This document shows positions 1 to 8,603 of a stretch of 64,000 nucleotides of DNA, in pieces. The notes below the pieces were generated by a model. That model made no database searches and had not been told where the DNA came from. It saw only the letters and a program-made list of their open reading frames with translations. The DNA lies in the NCBI GenBank assembly GCA_034435035.1, contig DAOTXW010000016.1, positions 186,001-250,000 of the forward strand, in the 5' to 3' direction. This DNA is from JAHEME01 sp034435035 (GTDB lineage Bacteria; Chloroflexota; Anaerolineae; Aggregatilineales; UBA3940). Made by a program: the position numbers and the translations under genes. Every line of letters starts with the position of its first letter. The first letter of the stretch is position 1.

Positions 1-208
1 TGGCGTTCAGAATGCCGCCCTCTTTGCCCAGATAGAACCCGCCTTCCGAAGTCCGGGTCAGCATGTCCCAGCTCATGGCATCTATGCCGCGGACGGTGAT
101 TGTGAATACAATCGCCGCCAGCACCCCGCCCGCCAGCATCACCGAGCCGCGCATCAGCATCTTGAAGAGCTTCTCTTCCAGCAGCCTTCTTTTCTTTCGG
201 CTGAGCAT
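1..208 (-). CDS. pstA: Phosphate ABC transporter permease PstA, N-terminal part (cut by window edge)
   Basis: Only the first 69 codons are present; the gene continues beyond the left edge. The visible protein opens with a basic stretch (MLSRKKRRLLEEKLFKMLMR) followed by one hydrophobic segment, the usual start of PstA, the second membrane subunit of the high-affinity phosphate importer. The ATG lies two bases after the stop of pstC, so the two are almost certainly co-translated. The identity rests mainly on this position behind pstS and pstC. The ATPase gene pstB and phoU are not in view and would be expected just outside the window. Confidence 0.8.
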   Translation of the reverse strand, partial: MLSRKKRRLLEEKLFKMLMRGSVMLAGGVLAAIVFTITVRGIDAMSWDMLTRTSEGGFYLGKEGGILNA

Positions 209-210
209 GG

Positions 211-1203
211 CTACTTCTCCCGGGCGAAGCGGGCCAGCGTGAGCTGGGCCGCGACGTTGAACAGCAGCACTACGGCCATCAGCAGCAGCGCCGCGAACAT
301 CAGCGCCGCGTCATACATCGGGATGGACATCAGCTCCCCGTAGTTGTTGGCGATCAGCGCCGGCAGCGGGTAGGCCGCGTCGAAGATCGAGTGCGGAATC
401 TGCACCACGTTGCCTACCACCATCAGCACGGCCAGCGTCTCCCCGAAGGCCCGCGAAAAGCCCAGCACCACGGCGGCCACCACCCCCGGCAGGGCCTTGC
501 GCAGCACGACGTACTTGGTCGTCTCCCACTTGGTCGCTCCCAGCGATAGTGACGCCTCGCGTATGCCGTGCGGCACGCTGCGCAGCACCTCCTCGGTCAC
601 CGAGACGATGATCGGGAATACCATGATCGCCAGCACGATCGCCCCGGCTATCATGCCGAAGCCGGTTGAATTCGTATGGGCAAACAGCGGGATCGCCTGC
701 CCGATCGTGCTGCCCACCAGCGGGCCGATCGTCGTCCGGATGGCGGGCACAACGAACAGGATGCCCCACACGCCATACACAACCGATGGGATGCTGGCCA
801 TCACATCCACCACCGGCTTGACCAGCGCCCGCACCCGCCAGGTGTACTCCGACATGTAAATAGCGACCAGCAGCGACACGGGCACCGCCAGCGCCAGCGC
901 CAGCACCGTCACGGCGGCGCTGCCCATGATGAACGGCCAGAACCCGAACCGGCCCTGGGTAGGGTGCCAGGCCGTTGAGAACAGCAGCGCCGGCAGGGGC
1001 TTGGCCGCCAGCAGCGGCCAGGACCGGATCAGCAGCGCGATGCCCATGATCAGCGCCAGGGCGCTGACCAGCGCGGTGATGACGGCCATGCTGCGCCCGG
1101 CGGCGCGCTCCTTGAACAGCCGCCAGTTCAGCCGCTGCGAGCCGGCTGGCCCCGGGGCCGCTGCCAGTCTGTCAATCAGACGCTGCTGTTGAGCGGTTTC
1201 CAT
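211..1203 (-). CDS. pstC: Phosphate ABC transporter permease PstC
   Basis: Inner-membrane permease subunit of the PstSCAB phosphate importer. The 330-residue protein has a cytoplasmic N-terminus and about six membrane segments. The permease signature lies around residues 215-240 (EASLSLGATKWETTKYVVLR), the loop that contacts the ATPase. Family-typical phrases such as SIPSVVYGVWG and FGETLAVLMVVGN are present. The ATG is preceded by GGGAGG at six bases. It lies 32 bases after pstS and 2 bases before pstA, inside a minus-strand phosphate operon. Confidence 0.95.
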   Translation of the reverse strand: METAQQQRLIDRLAAAPGPAGSQRLNWRLFKERAAGRSMAVITALVSALALIMGIALLIRSWPLLAAKPLPALLFSTAWHPTQGRFGFWPFIMGSAAVTVLALALAVPVSLLVAIYMSEYTWRVRALVKPVVDVMASIPSVVYGVWGILFVVPAIRTTIGPLVGSTIGQAIPLFAHTNSTGFGMIAGAIVLAIMVFPIIVSVTEEVLRSVPHGIREASLSLGATKWETTKYVVLRKALPGVVAAVVLGFSRAFGETLAVLMVVGNVVQIPHSIFDAAYPLPALIANNYGELMSIPMYDAALMFAALLLMAVVLLFNVAAQLTLARFAREK

Positions 1204-1235
1204 CGCCGACCTCCCTGCGTCGCTTTCCGGCGCCG

Positions 1236-2201
1236 CTACGGATCGAGCAATCCCAGGCTCTGCGTGATAACGGCCTCCGGCAGCTGCACGTAGCCCGCGT
1301 CGCCCACAAACTGCTGCCCTTCGGTTAGCACCCAGCGCAGGAACTCCTCAACCGCCGGCGTGGGCTGCCCTTTCGTGACCAGGTACAGCACGCGGGCCGG
1401 CGGCGATGGGTAGCGCCCATCCGCGATCGCCGCCACCAGGTCGCCGCGCCGGGCATAAAAATCCTCATCTGGCGTGATCCGGCCATCTCCGTTCAGATCA
1501 AGCGGGATCACCCGGATGCCCGCGACCTGCTCCAGGCTGCCCGGATCATAGGCAAAGCCGATGTTGTTGAAGCCAATCCCCTGCACATCCTGCCGCACCG
1601 CCTCGGCCAGCGCAGGGTCACCGTTGACGCCTGTCCCCTTCAGGTCTTCCTGTGCTTCCCCGCCCGCGAACTTCGCCCACATCTCGGCGGCCCCCGCTGA
1701 ATCGGAGCGCGTGTACACGTTGATTGGTGTGAGATCGTCCGTCCCTGCGATCTCGCCCCAGGTGATGGCTTCGCCGCTCAGCCAGATGGCGGCGGCAGCC
1801 TCAGGCGTCAGACCGCGGGCCAGCACTGCATTCAGGGCGGGGTTATTCGCGTTCAGGGTCGCCACGACGGCGTCCTTCGTCACCGCGATCGGGAACGCGC
1901 CCTGCGCAATTTCTTCCGGCTTGACCTCGCGCGAAACCATGGCGATGTCCGCGGCGCCGGCCAGCATGTCGCTCATGCCCTTGCCGGCTCCCCCCGCCTG
2001 GATGTCAAAGGCCACATCCGGGTGGCTGTCGGCATATTCTTCCGTCCACTTCACGACCATCGGATACAGCGCGAAGGCGCCGGACAGCGTGATCGTGGTC
2101 GGCCCCGCCCCGCCGGATGCGCTCGCGCACCCGCTGACCAGCGCGGCGATGAGCGCCGCCGCTGCTGTCGCCCGTATCCATTCCTCGCGTGATGGTTTCA
2201 T
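1236..2201 (-). CDS. pstS: Phosphate-binding lipoprotein PstS
   Basis: Extracytoplasmic phosphate-binding component that delivers phosphate to PstC/PstA. The 321-residue protein starts with a lipoprotein signal ending in the lipobox LVSGC, then GAFALYPMVVKWTEEY, a PstS-type ligand-binding fold with the SRE and TRSDSAG phosphate-contacting segments (SREVKPEE and YTRSDSAGAAEMW). I chose the ATG at 2201, four codons inside the longer frame, because GGAG sits six bases before it. It follows the stress-protein gene by 22 bases and precedes pstC. A candidate Pho box lies upstream of the two-gene leader. Confidence 0.93.
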   Translation of the reverse strand: MKPSREEWIRATAAAALIAALVSGCASASGGAGPTTITLSGAFALYPMVVKWTEEYADSHPDVAFDIQAGGAGKGMSDMLAGAADIAMVSREVKPEEIAQGAFPIAVTKDAVVATLNANNPALNAVLARGLTPEAAAAIWLSGEAITWGEIAGTDDLTPINVYTRSDSAGAAEMWAKFAGGEAQEDLKGTGVNGDPALAEAVRQDVQGIGFNNIGFAYDPGSLEQVAGIRVIPLDLNGDGRITPDEDFYARRGDLVAAIADGRYPSPPARVLYLVTKGQPTPAVEEFLRWVLTEGQQFVGDAGYVQLPEAVITQSLGLLDP

Positions 2202-2223
2202 CGGGTTCTCCATTCAAACGGTA

Positions 2224-3171
2224 TCAGACCGCCAGCGGCTTGAGCACCAGCACAGGCCGCCGGGTCTGACGATGGTCAACTTCGTCCAGGATGGCCTGCA
2301 CAAACTCGCCCTTTGACTCGGCTGCGATGGCGATCAGGTCGTAGTTCCCCTCAACAATCTCGTCGGCGATCTGGCGCGGCGCGGGTCCCTGACGCAGGTT
2401 CAGCCGCCCTGAGATACCGGCCTCGTTCAGCCGGCGGGCGCACTCGTAGATGTGCCCGCCGGGTTCGCACTCGGGCGACAGCAGCACCGCCAGCCCTTGC
2501 AGGCGCCGCGTTTCGGCGTTGTGCAGGGGCAGGGTAGGGGGAGCCACAGCCAGCAGCGTCACCGAGGCGCCGGTTGCCTGCCCCAGCGTGATAATCCACT
2601 CCAGGGCGCTGGCGTCAGGCGAATGGCCGCGCAGCACCAGCAGGATTCGCCGCACCGTATGGATCTCGCCCGCCGCCAGCATAAGCGGGGTGGCGCTCTC
2701 GCAGATCAACTGACCCGGGCGATCGGCCTGGCCCCGCTCCAGGATCGTCAGCCGATATCCCCCCTCACGGGCAACTGTCAGGGCCGTTTCGGGGGGGGTA
2801 TGGGCGGCATCCAGCCACATCACCTGTGCTCCCAGGGCCCCGGCGATCAGCTGCGCCAGTTCCTCCGCCGCCCCCCAGCACAGGATGCGCGGTACGGCGG
2901 GCTGGTCGTCACCCTTCCATACCGCGTCAATGGCGGCGCGGATCTCGGCGGCGGCGGCCTGCACCGGCACGATGCGGGCGCCCAGCAAGCTCTGCAGCAC
3001 CGAGCGGGCCGCTCGATCGTCTGGATGAGCCATCGCCACGCTGTAGGCGTTCCGGCTGCGTGCCACGGGGATCGCCTGGTAGTAGACCGCCAGCCCGTAT
3101 GGCAGCTGCCGGGCTGCTCCCCGATCCACCCGGATGCTGTTCAGTGAGAGGTGAGGATGTTGTGTTGCCAC
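2224..3171 (-). CDS. MshEN-like / universal stress protein (UspA) fusion
   Basis: About 315 residues with two recognisable parts. Residues roughly 20-80 resemble the GspE/MshE N-terminal domain (LAVYYQAIPVARSR... SVAMAHPDD... ARIVPVQAAAAEIRAAID), known in other proteins to bind c-di-GMP or to mediate contacts. The C-terminal half is UspA-like (VRRILLVLRG, then YDLIAIAAES and RRPVLVLKPL). I chose the GTG at 3171 because AGGAGG lies nine bases upstream; the ATG at 3192 would place this ribosome site inside the gene. It is the first gene of the usp-pstSCA unit behind the two-component genes. A role in phosphate or energy stress is inference from position. Confidence 0.75.
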   Translation of the reverse strand: MATQHPHLSLNSIRVDRGAARQLPYGLAVYYQAIPVARSRNAYSVAMAHPDDRAARSVLQSLLGARIVPVQAAAAEIRAAIDAVWKGDDQPAVPRILCWGAAEELAQLIAGALGAQVMWLDAAHTPPETALTVAREGGYRLTILERGQADRPGQLICESATPLMLAAGEIHTVRRILLVLRGHSPDASALEWIITLGQATGASVTLLAVAPPTLPLHNAETRRLQGLAVLLSPECEPGGHIYECARRLNEAGISGRLNLRQGPAPRQIADEIVEGNYDLIAIAAESKGEFVQAILDEVDHRQTRRPVLVLKPLAV

Positions 3172-3193
3172 CGGGCATACCCTCCTGAGCATA

Positions 3194-3250
3194 GTGATAA
3201 CCCGGAAGGGTCACAGGCGCGGTCGCCGGGTGGTAACAGGCCGGTAACAG
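3194..3250 (-). promoter_or_regulatory. Candidate Pho box and promoter of the usp-pstSCA unit
   Basis: Read on the minus strand, CTGTTACC occurs twice with an exact 11-base period (3250-3243 and 3239-3232), and CTGTGACC follows at 3216-3209. Eleven-base direct repeats starting CTGT are the architecture of PhoB boxes in other bacteria (consensus CTGTCAT repeats). A -10-like TATCAC follows at 3199-3194, ahead of the AGGAGG of the next gene. The block sits in the only sizeable gap between the regulator gene and the phosphate genes. Function is inferred. Confidence 0.55.
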
Positions 3251-3273
3251 ATGTCAGGGGATGGGGCGCGTCT

Positions 3274-3960
3274 TTATTCCTCGCTGCCGGGGATTACGAA
3301 GGCGTAGCCCACTCCCGGGACGGTCTCCAGGTAGGGCGTTTGCTGTGGGTCGGTCTCCAGCTTGCGCCGCAGCCGATATACCAGCTGCTTGAGCATCGCC
3401 CGGTCACCCCCGGAGGGGCCCCACACGGCGGTGATCAGGCTGTCTGCGGGCAGCACATGCCCGCTGTTGATCATCAGCACTTCCAGCAGGCGGCACTCCA
3501 GCGCTGTCAACGAGACAGCAGGCTGACCCGGCAGGTGAATCTCCCGCCGCGACGGGTCGAGGGTGACGCCGAACACGGTTATCTGCCCCGGTTTGGCTGC
3601 GATCCCGGCTCGCCGCAGCACGGCCTGCATCCGGGCTACCAGCTGCCGCGGACTGAACGGCTTCGCGATGTAGTCATCCGCTCCCAGCTCCAGCCCGCGC
3701 ACGACATCGTCTTCTTCTCCCCGCACGCTCAGGATGATGATCGGCGTCTGATCCACCGCCCGGATGCGCTGGCAGACCGCCAGTCCACCCAGCCGCGGCA
3801 GGTTCAGATCCAGCAGGATGAGCGCCGGCGCTTCGCTCTCCCACAGCTCCAGCGCCGACAGCCCGTCATGGGCGGCGATGACCTCATATCCGGAGCGCCG
3901 CAGCGTGAACGACAGCACATCCGCCAGCGGCAGGTCGTCCTCAACGATCAGGATCTTCAT
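3274..3960 (-). CDS. OmpR/PhoB-family response regulator (PhoB/PhoP-like)
   Basis: A 228-residue transcription factor. The receiver domain covers residues 1-115, with acidic pocket D8/D9, phospho-acceptor D51 (LLDLNLP) and conserved K100 (DDYIAKPFSP). The C-terminal winged-helix DNA-binding domain covers about 130-225 (LTALECRLLEVLMINSG ... QLVYRLRRKLE). The start codon overlaps the kinase stop as ATGA, so kinase and regulator are a cognate pair. Genes just downstream are usp-pstSCA, preceded by CTGTTACC repeats, which supports a PhoB-like role. Specificity for phosphate is inferred from context. Confidence 0.9.
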   Translation of the reverse strand: MKILIVEDDLPLADVLSFTLRRSGYEVIAAHDGLSALELWESEAPALILLDLNLPRLGGLAVCQRIRAVDQTPIIILSVRGEEDDVVRGLELGADDYIAKPFSPRQLVARMQAVLRRAGIAAKPGQITVFGVTLDPSRREIHLPGQPAVSLTALECRLLEVLMINSGHVLPADSLITAVWGPSGGDRAMLKQLVYRLRRKLETDPQQTPYLETVPGVGYAFVIPGSEE

Positions 3961-6035
3961 AGGTTGCCTTCGGGCCGCAGTGGCAGGCTGACCCAGAAGA
4001 CCGAGCCGCCGCCGGCGCGATCGCTCACCCCGACCTGCCCGCCATGCCCCTCAATGATGGCCTTGACAACCGACAGGCCCAGCCCGATCCCGTACTGCTC
4101 CGATCCGCCGGTCCCCAGCCGCACGAACCGCTGGAACAGGCCCGCGCGCTCTGCCGCCGGGATACCCGGCCCGCGGTCGGCCACGGCGATCCGCACGTCG
4201 CTCTCCCCGGCTTCGATCATCAGGTCGATCGGCTGCCCCGGCGGGCTGTACTTGCTGGCGTTCGAGATCAGGTTCACCAGCACCTGCGTCAGCCGGGTGG
4301 AATCGGCGTACAGGGGCGGTAAGCGAGTCGGCTCGGACATCGACAGCGACTGGCCGCGCCGCGCCAGCAGCGGCTGCACCATCTGGATCGCCCGCGCGGC
4401 GATCGAGTTGAGTTCGCAGGGGTGCGGCCGTACCGTGAACCGCCCCGCTGCGATGCTGCTGCTCTCCAGCAGGTTGTCGATCAGCGTCTGGAGGTTGATC
4501 ACACTCAGTTGCACCGATCCTACCAGCTCGCGCAGACCGGGGGCATCCAGCGCCTCTGCCTCGTCGGCCAGCAGCTCCATCGACGCGCTCAGCGCTGAGA
4601 GCGGTGTGCGGAACTCATGCGTGATGTTGGCCAGGAAATACGCCCGCAACTGCCGCCCCGCTTCCTCTTCTGTCACGTCGCGCAGCACCAGCGCCACCTG
4701 CGGTTGATCGCCCGCCGGCGGGATCAGCCGCGCTCCGGTGATGGCCAGCGTCACCGGCCGCCCGCCCCGCGCCAGGACGCGGATCTCCCGCTTGCCTCCG
4801 CGCGGCGGGATCTGGTCCAGGAACTGGCCTTCTGCACAGTCGCTCAGCTTGAAGACGGCGTTAAGTAGCTGGCCTGTTGCCTGATCGCTCTCCCAGCCGG
4901 TGATGTGCTCCGCCCCCTGGCTGAAGAAGGTGATCCGCCCCGCCGTATCGAAGGTGACCACGCCCTCCACCAGCGACTGGATCAGCCCCTCCGACCATTC
5001 GCGCGCCTGTGAGATCTCCTCCAGCGAAAGCTGGATACGGGCGCGGCTGTTCTCCAGCGCCGCCGCCAGGGTGGCGATCTCGGCGGGCTGCGGCGGCACC
5101 GGGATCGGTGTGGCCAGGTCGCCCCGCCCCATGTTCAGCGCCGCCGCCGTCAGCACTCGCAGCGGTGCAATGATCCGGCGTGCCAGCGCCGCTCCCGCCA
5201 GCGATCCCAGGCTCGCGATGCTCAGCGTGCTGATCGCCAGAGCCAGCAGGGCATCCCGCTCAACGGTCAGCAGCGCATCGACGGGGAGCGCCGCTTCGAT
5301 CTGTCCGATGATCTCCCCGCGCGTTCCCCGCAGATCGCTGGCTGTGGCGTAATAATTGCTCCCGCTAACCTGCATCGATGTAACTTCGCCGGCCCGCGCC
5401 GTCGCAGGGCTGTTCTCCGCTCCGGCCAGGCTGGTAGCGACCCATCGCCCGTTTATTGTGATGCTCTGCTCAGCTCCGGTCTGCTCGGCGAGCTGCCTTG
5501 CAAAGGCGCTGTCCATGACGATGCCAACCGTGACCATGCCCAGCCATTCGCCGGATACCTCGTCGATGACTGGCTGGCTGGCCAGCAGCAGGATCTGGGG
5601 TTCATCAGACGGCCATGCCAGCCGGGAGAAACCCGCCGGGAACTCGATGGACTGAGGTGGCAGGGGCGGATTCGCTCCGGTTTGCTGTCCGGCTGCGTTG
5701 GTCACAGCCAGCACATCCAGCCCGACGCTTCCCTGAAGCGTTCGCAGGAAGTCCGGCAGGGCCTGCTGATCGCCTTCCCGCAGGAGTCGTTGCAGCGTCG
5801 GGCGCTGTGCAATCAGCGTGGCCAGGCTGGCCAGCCGCGCCCGTTCGATCTCCAGCAGCGCCTGCGTGGTGTGGCCGGCGTCCAGCACCCGTGCGCGCGC
5901 CTGCTTTTCCAGCTCGGTTCGGATCAGCCAGTAAGCGGGCACGCCGGTGGCGGCTGTGGTGATCAGGATCAACCCCACCAGGGTGGCGATCAGCCGCGCT
6001 GACAGGCTGGGCTGCGCGCGCGGGCGGGCGTTCAT
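3957..6035 (-). CDS. Membrane sensor histidine kinase (PhoR-like) with extracytoplasmic sensor, HAMP and PAS
   Basis: A 692-residue sensor. Membrane segment 1 spans about 12-36; an extracytoplasmic region follows to about 260 with a double-Cache-like appearance. Membrane segment 2 is at 262-286, HAMP at 287-340 and PAS at about 350-455. The dimerisation/phospho-acceptor helix has H473 (NITHEFRTPLSAL). The ATPase domain has N588/N592, DRGPGIP at 620 and GIGLGLS at 649. Its ATG overlaps the pyrF stop (ATGA) and its stop overlaps the regulator start, so it is transcribed with the pyrimidine genes. Phosphate sensing is inferred from the pst genes downstream. The ligand is unknown and could be something other than phosphate. 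Confidence 0.9.
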   Translation of the reverse strand: MNARPRAQPSLSARLIATLVGLILITTAATGVPAYWLIRTELEKQARARVLDAGHTTQALLEIERARLASLATLIAQRPTLQRLLREGDQQALPDFLRTLQGSVGLDVLAVTNAAGQQTGANPPLPPQSIEFPAGFSRLAWPSDEPQILLLASQPVIDEVSGEWLGMVTVGIVMDSAFARQLAEQTGAEQSITINGRWVATSLAGAENSPATARAGEVTSMQVSGSNYYATASDLRGTRGEIIGQIEAALPVDALLTVERDALLALAISTLSIASLGSLAGAALARRIIAPLRVLTAAALNMGRGDLATPIPVPPQPAEIATLAAALENSRARIQLSLEEISQAREWSEGLIQSLVEGVVTFDTAGRITFFSQGAEHITGWESDQATGQLLNAVFKLSDCAEGQFLDQIPPRGGKREIRVLARGGRPVTLAITGARLIPPAGDQPQVALVLRDVTEEEAGRQLRAYFLANITHEFRTPLSALSASMELLADEAEALDAPGLRELVGSVQLSVINLQTLIDNLLESSSIAAGRFTVRPHPCELNSIAARAIQMVQPLLARRGQSLSMSEPTRLPPLYADSTRLTQVLVNLISNASKYSPPGQPIDLMIEAGESDVRIAVADRGPGIPAAERAGLFQRFVRLGTGGSEQYGIGLGLSVVKAIIEGHGGQVGVSDRAGGGSVFWVSLPLRPEGNL

Positions 6036-6847
6036 CGATCCCCGGTGCGGCGGCCCCGGTTGATGGCGTCGCGCAGATCGCGCGCGGCGGCCGCCGGATC
6101 CGGCGCGAAGATCACCGCCCGCGAGGCGTTGAGGATCAGCCCGCGCCCATGCGTGTCTTGCCCTGCCAGGGTGGCCTCTGTTGGATCACCGCCCTGTGCG
6201 CCCACCCCCGGCACCAGCATCGGCATCTCGCCGACCAGCGCCCGCGCCTGGCGCAGCTCATCGGGGTAGGTGGCTCCCATCACCAGCATGCAGTTGCCGT
6301 GGACGTTCCACTCATCGCGCACCTTCGCGGCCACTGCCTGCCATAGCGGCCGGCCCTCCACAAGCAGATCCTGCAGCTCGCCTGCGCCCGGGTTCGAGGT
6401 TCGGCACAGGATGATGCAGCCCTTCTCCGTGCGGCGCAGAAACGGCGCGAGTGCCTCGCCCCCCAGGTAGGGATTCAGGGTCACCGCATCGAACCCCAGC
6501 CAGTTGAAGATCGCCTCGACGTAGCCATCATTGGTCGATCCGATGTCCGCCCGCTTGGCATCGCAGAGGGTCAGGATATCCGGGTGGCGGTCGCGCAGGT
6601 AGTCAAGCGTGCTTTTCAGATCGCGCAGACCGGCGTCGCCGCGGGCTTCGTAGAAGGCCATGTTCAGCTTGTATGCCGCTGCGTAAGGGTGGGTCTGCCG
6701 GATGATCCAGCGGTTGAAGTCGAACTGTGGCTGGCTGTTGGTGCGGAACTCCGGTGGCAGCAGATCCAGGCGGCTGTCCAACCCCACACACAGCAGCGAG
6801 TCGGTGCGCGTCATGCGCGCGTTCAGCCGATCGACGAAAATGCTCAT
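6032..6847 (-). CDS. pyrF: Orotidine 5'-phosphate decarboxylase
   Basis: Catalyses the last step of UMP synthesis, OMP to UMP plus CO2. The 271-residue protein is the longer bacterial type of OMP decarboxylase, with the catalytic segment LCDAKRADIGSTNDGY around residues 92-108 (the Asp-Lys-Asp core) and the phosphate-binding VPGVGAQGGDPTEA near 215. The ATG overlaps the pyrE stop by four bases, and its own stop overlaps the sensor kinase start, joining metabolism and regulation in one transcript. Confidence 0.95.
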   Translation of the reverse strand: MSIFVDRLNARMTRTDSLLCVGLDSRLDLLPPEFRTNSQPQFDFNRWIIRQTHPYAAAYKLNMAFYEARGDAGLRDLKSTLDYLRDRHPDILTLCDAKRADIGSTNDGYVEAIFNWLGFDAVTLNPYLGGEALAPFLRRTEKGCIILCRTSNPGAGELQDLLVEGRPLWQAVAAKVRDEWNVHGNCMLVMGATYPDELRQARALVGEMPMLVPGVGAQGGDPTEATLAGQDTHGRGLILNASRAVIFAPDPAAAARDLRDAINRGRRTGDR

Positions 6848-7491
6848 GTCAGCCCCTGCCTGGCCGCCCAGCCATGCGGATCGGCCGACCAGTCCGCCAG
6901 GACAGCCAGATCGTCCGCGTCGAACGCGCCCAGCCGGTACGCCTCGCCTGCCAGCTCGTCGAAAGGTACCAGCACCCGCAGGTTCACCCCGGCGGCGTCG
7001 AAAGCGGCCCCCGCTTCGGGGAACCCGTAGCTGGTGATCGCCAGGCAGTCAGGGATCTCAGCCCCTTCTTCGCGCAGCGCGAACACCCCGGCCAGGCTGC
7101 TGCCGCCCGTGGTCACATGATCCTCGATCAGCAGGACGCGCCTGCCTGTCACATCGCCGCCTTCCACACGTCGGCGCGCTCCATGCTCTTTAGTCGCCTT
7201 GCGCACGAACACCGAGGGCGCCTGCAGCCGGTAGGCCAGCGCGGCGCTGTGTGGGATGCCTGCCGTCTCGATGCCTGCGATCACGTCGTAGCGCAGCCTG
7301 TGCGTCGTGATCAGCCCCTCCAACCCCAGAATCACCAGATGCCACGGCTCCGGCCAGAAGGGCAGGCAGCGGTTGTCCACATACACCGGTGACAGCAGCC
7401 CGGACTTGAACATCACCGGCTCCCGGGGCGTGAAGCGTACTGCGCCGATCTCGATCAGCGCCCGGGCGATTCGCAGGCTCAGGTTGCTCAC
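6844..7491 (-). CDS. pyrE: Orotate phosphoribosyltransferase
   Basis: Transfers the phosphoribosyl group of PRPP to orotate to make OMP. The protein has 215 residues. The PRPP-binding loop is RRVLLIEDHVTTGGSSLAG, and MFKSGLLSPVYVDNR near the N-terminus binds orotate. I set the start at the GTG at 7491, which overlaps the pyrD stop as GTGA. A much longer frame runs upstream but only reads the wrong frame of pyrD. Length fits the family. It sits fourth in pyrBCDEF. Confidence 0.93.
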   Translation of the reverse strand: MSNLSLRIARALIEIGAVRFTPREPVMFKSGLLSPVYVDNRCLPFWPEPWHLVILGLEGLITTHRLRYDVIAGIETAGIPHSAALAYRLQAPSVFVRKATKEHGARRRVEGGDVTGRRVLLIEDHVTTGGSSLAGVFALREEGAEIPDCLAITSYGFPEAGAAFDAAGVNLRVLVPFDELAGEAYRLGAFDADDLAVLADWSADPHGWAARQGLT

Positions 7492-8603
7492 AGTCCTGCC
7501 TCCTGCGCGATCAGCGCCGCGGCCAGCGGCCCGCGGAATACCAGCGCGCTGGCATATTGTGCCGCCGCGATGCCGGGCTGCGCAAGCGTCTCCCGCAGCG
7601 ATGCGCCGTCCAGCACGCCTCCGCAGGCGATCACATCCAGCGCCCCGCCTGCCTCGTCGGCCAGCCAGGCTGCGGCCCGCCGGGCGTGTCTGAACAGCCG
7701 TCCCCCGCCGACCCCCGCGTTCAGCCTCGGATCGTCCGGCGCAGGCTGTGCCAGCGTGTTGGTGGCGATCACCGCCTGCGCCCCTGCGCCGATCAGCGCC
7801 CGCGCCAGCGCCCGGTACTGTTCCTCGGCCAGATCGGGCCCCACTTTCACCCACAGCGGCACGGCGGCGCCTGCCCGGCTCAGCCCCTCCAGCAGGGCTT
7901 CGCACAGCCGCCGGGCCTTGCCAGCTGTCTGGTTCGCCCCCGGATCGTCCTCCGTGTTGGGGCACGACAGGTTGAGCGTCAGCCACGTCGGGATGATCTT
8001 CACATGCAGGAAGGCCGCCAGCGCCGCAGCGATTTCCTGTTCTTCCTGTGCCGGGTCGTCCACGCCGGGGCTGGTCGCCAGGTTGATCCCCCAGCAGGCT
8101 GGCAGATGATCGTGCCGGGCTGCCAGGAAGGCCGCCGCCGCCGCCGCGCCGGGGTTCCGCAGCCCGATGCGGTTCTGCGTTGAGCGCGTCGCCGCGTCCC
8201 GCCAGATCACCCGCCCGGAGTTCCCGATTCGCGGCCAGCGCGTGAACGACCCGAACTCCACCGGCCCCACCAGGGCCGGCAGGCCGCGCCAGCCCGGCAT
8301 GATATTCCGCCCCGCCCGCACAGCGTCCAACGCCTCGGCCTCAGAGGCATAGCCGTCGCCCTTCACCCAGCCCGCTGCCAGGATCAGCGGCCCCGGCAGC
8401 GTCACGCCGCCCGCGCGGGTGGGATGAGCCGCGCTGACCGTTCGCTCGATGGCCTGCAGCGCCGCTGTCGGCAGGGCCGCATCCAGCCGTCGCAGCCAGG
8501 CCAGCGCCTGAGCGTGGGCGCGGTCGGCATCTCCCCGGAAGATCAGCGGGCGCGCCAGTCCTTCGTAGCCGGCGCGGTAGGCCGCCAGCAGGAGCGCCCT
8601 CAT
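7488..8603 (-). CDS. pyrD: Dihydroorotate dehydrogenase with class-2-like N-terminus and class-1-like Cys
   Basis: Oxidises dihydroorotate to orotate using FMN. The 371-residue protein has the class-2 style N-terminal segment (ARPLIFRGDADRAHAQAL), which in quinone-dependent enzymes docks to the membrane. The catalytic loop reads NLSCPNTEDDPG: cysteine is the base typical of class 1 enzymes, where class 2 usually has serine (SSPN). FMN-binding elements are IGLRNPGAA and ACGGVLDG near the end. Its ATG overlaps the pyrC stop and its stop overlaps pyrE. The electron acceptor cannot be decided from sequence. Confidence 0.92.
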   Translation of the reverse strand: MRALLLAAYRAGYEGLARPLIFRGDADRAHAQALAWLRRLDAALPTAALQAIERTVSAAHPTRAGGVTLPGPLILAAGWVKGDGYASEAEALDAVRAGRNIMPGWRGLPALVGPVEFGSFTRWPRIGNSGRVIWRDAATRSTQNRIGLRNPGAAAAAAFLAARHDHLPACWGINLATSPGVDDPAQEEQEIAAALAAFLHVKIIPTWLTLNLSCPNTEDDPGANQTAGKARRLCEALLEGLSRAGAAVPLWVKVGPDLAEEQYRALARALIGAGAQAVIATNTLAQPAPDDPRLNAGVGGGRLFRHARRAAAWLADEAGGALDVIACGGVLDGASLRETLAQPGIAAAQYASALVFRGPLAAALIAQEAGL

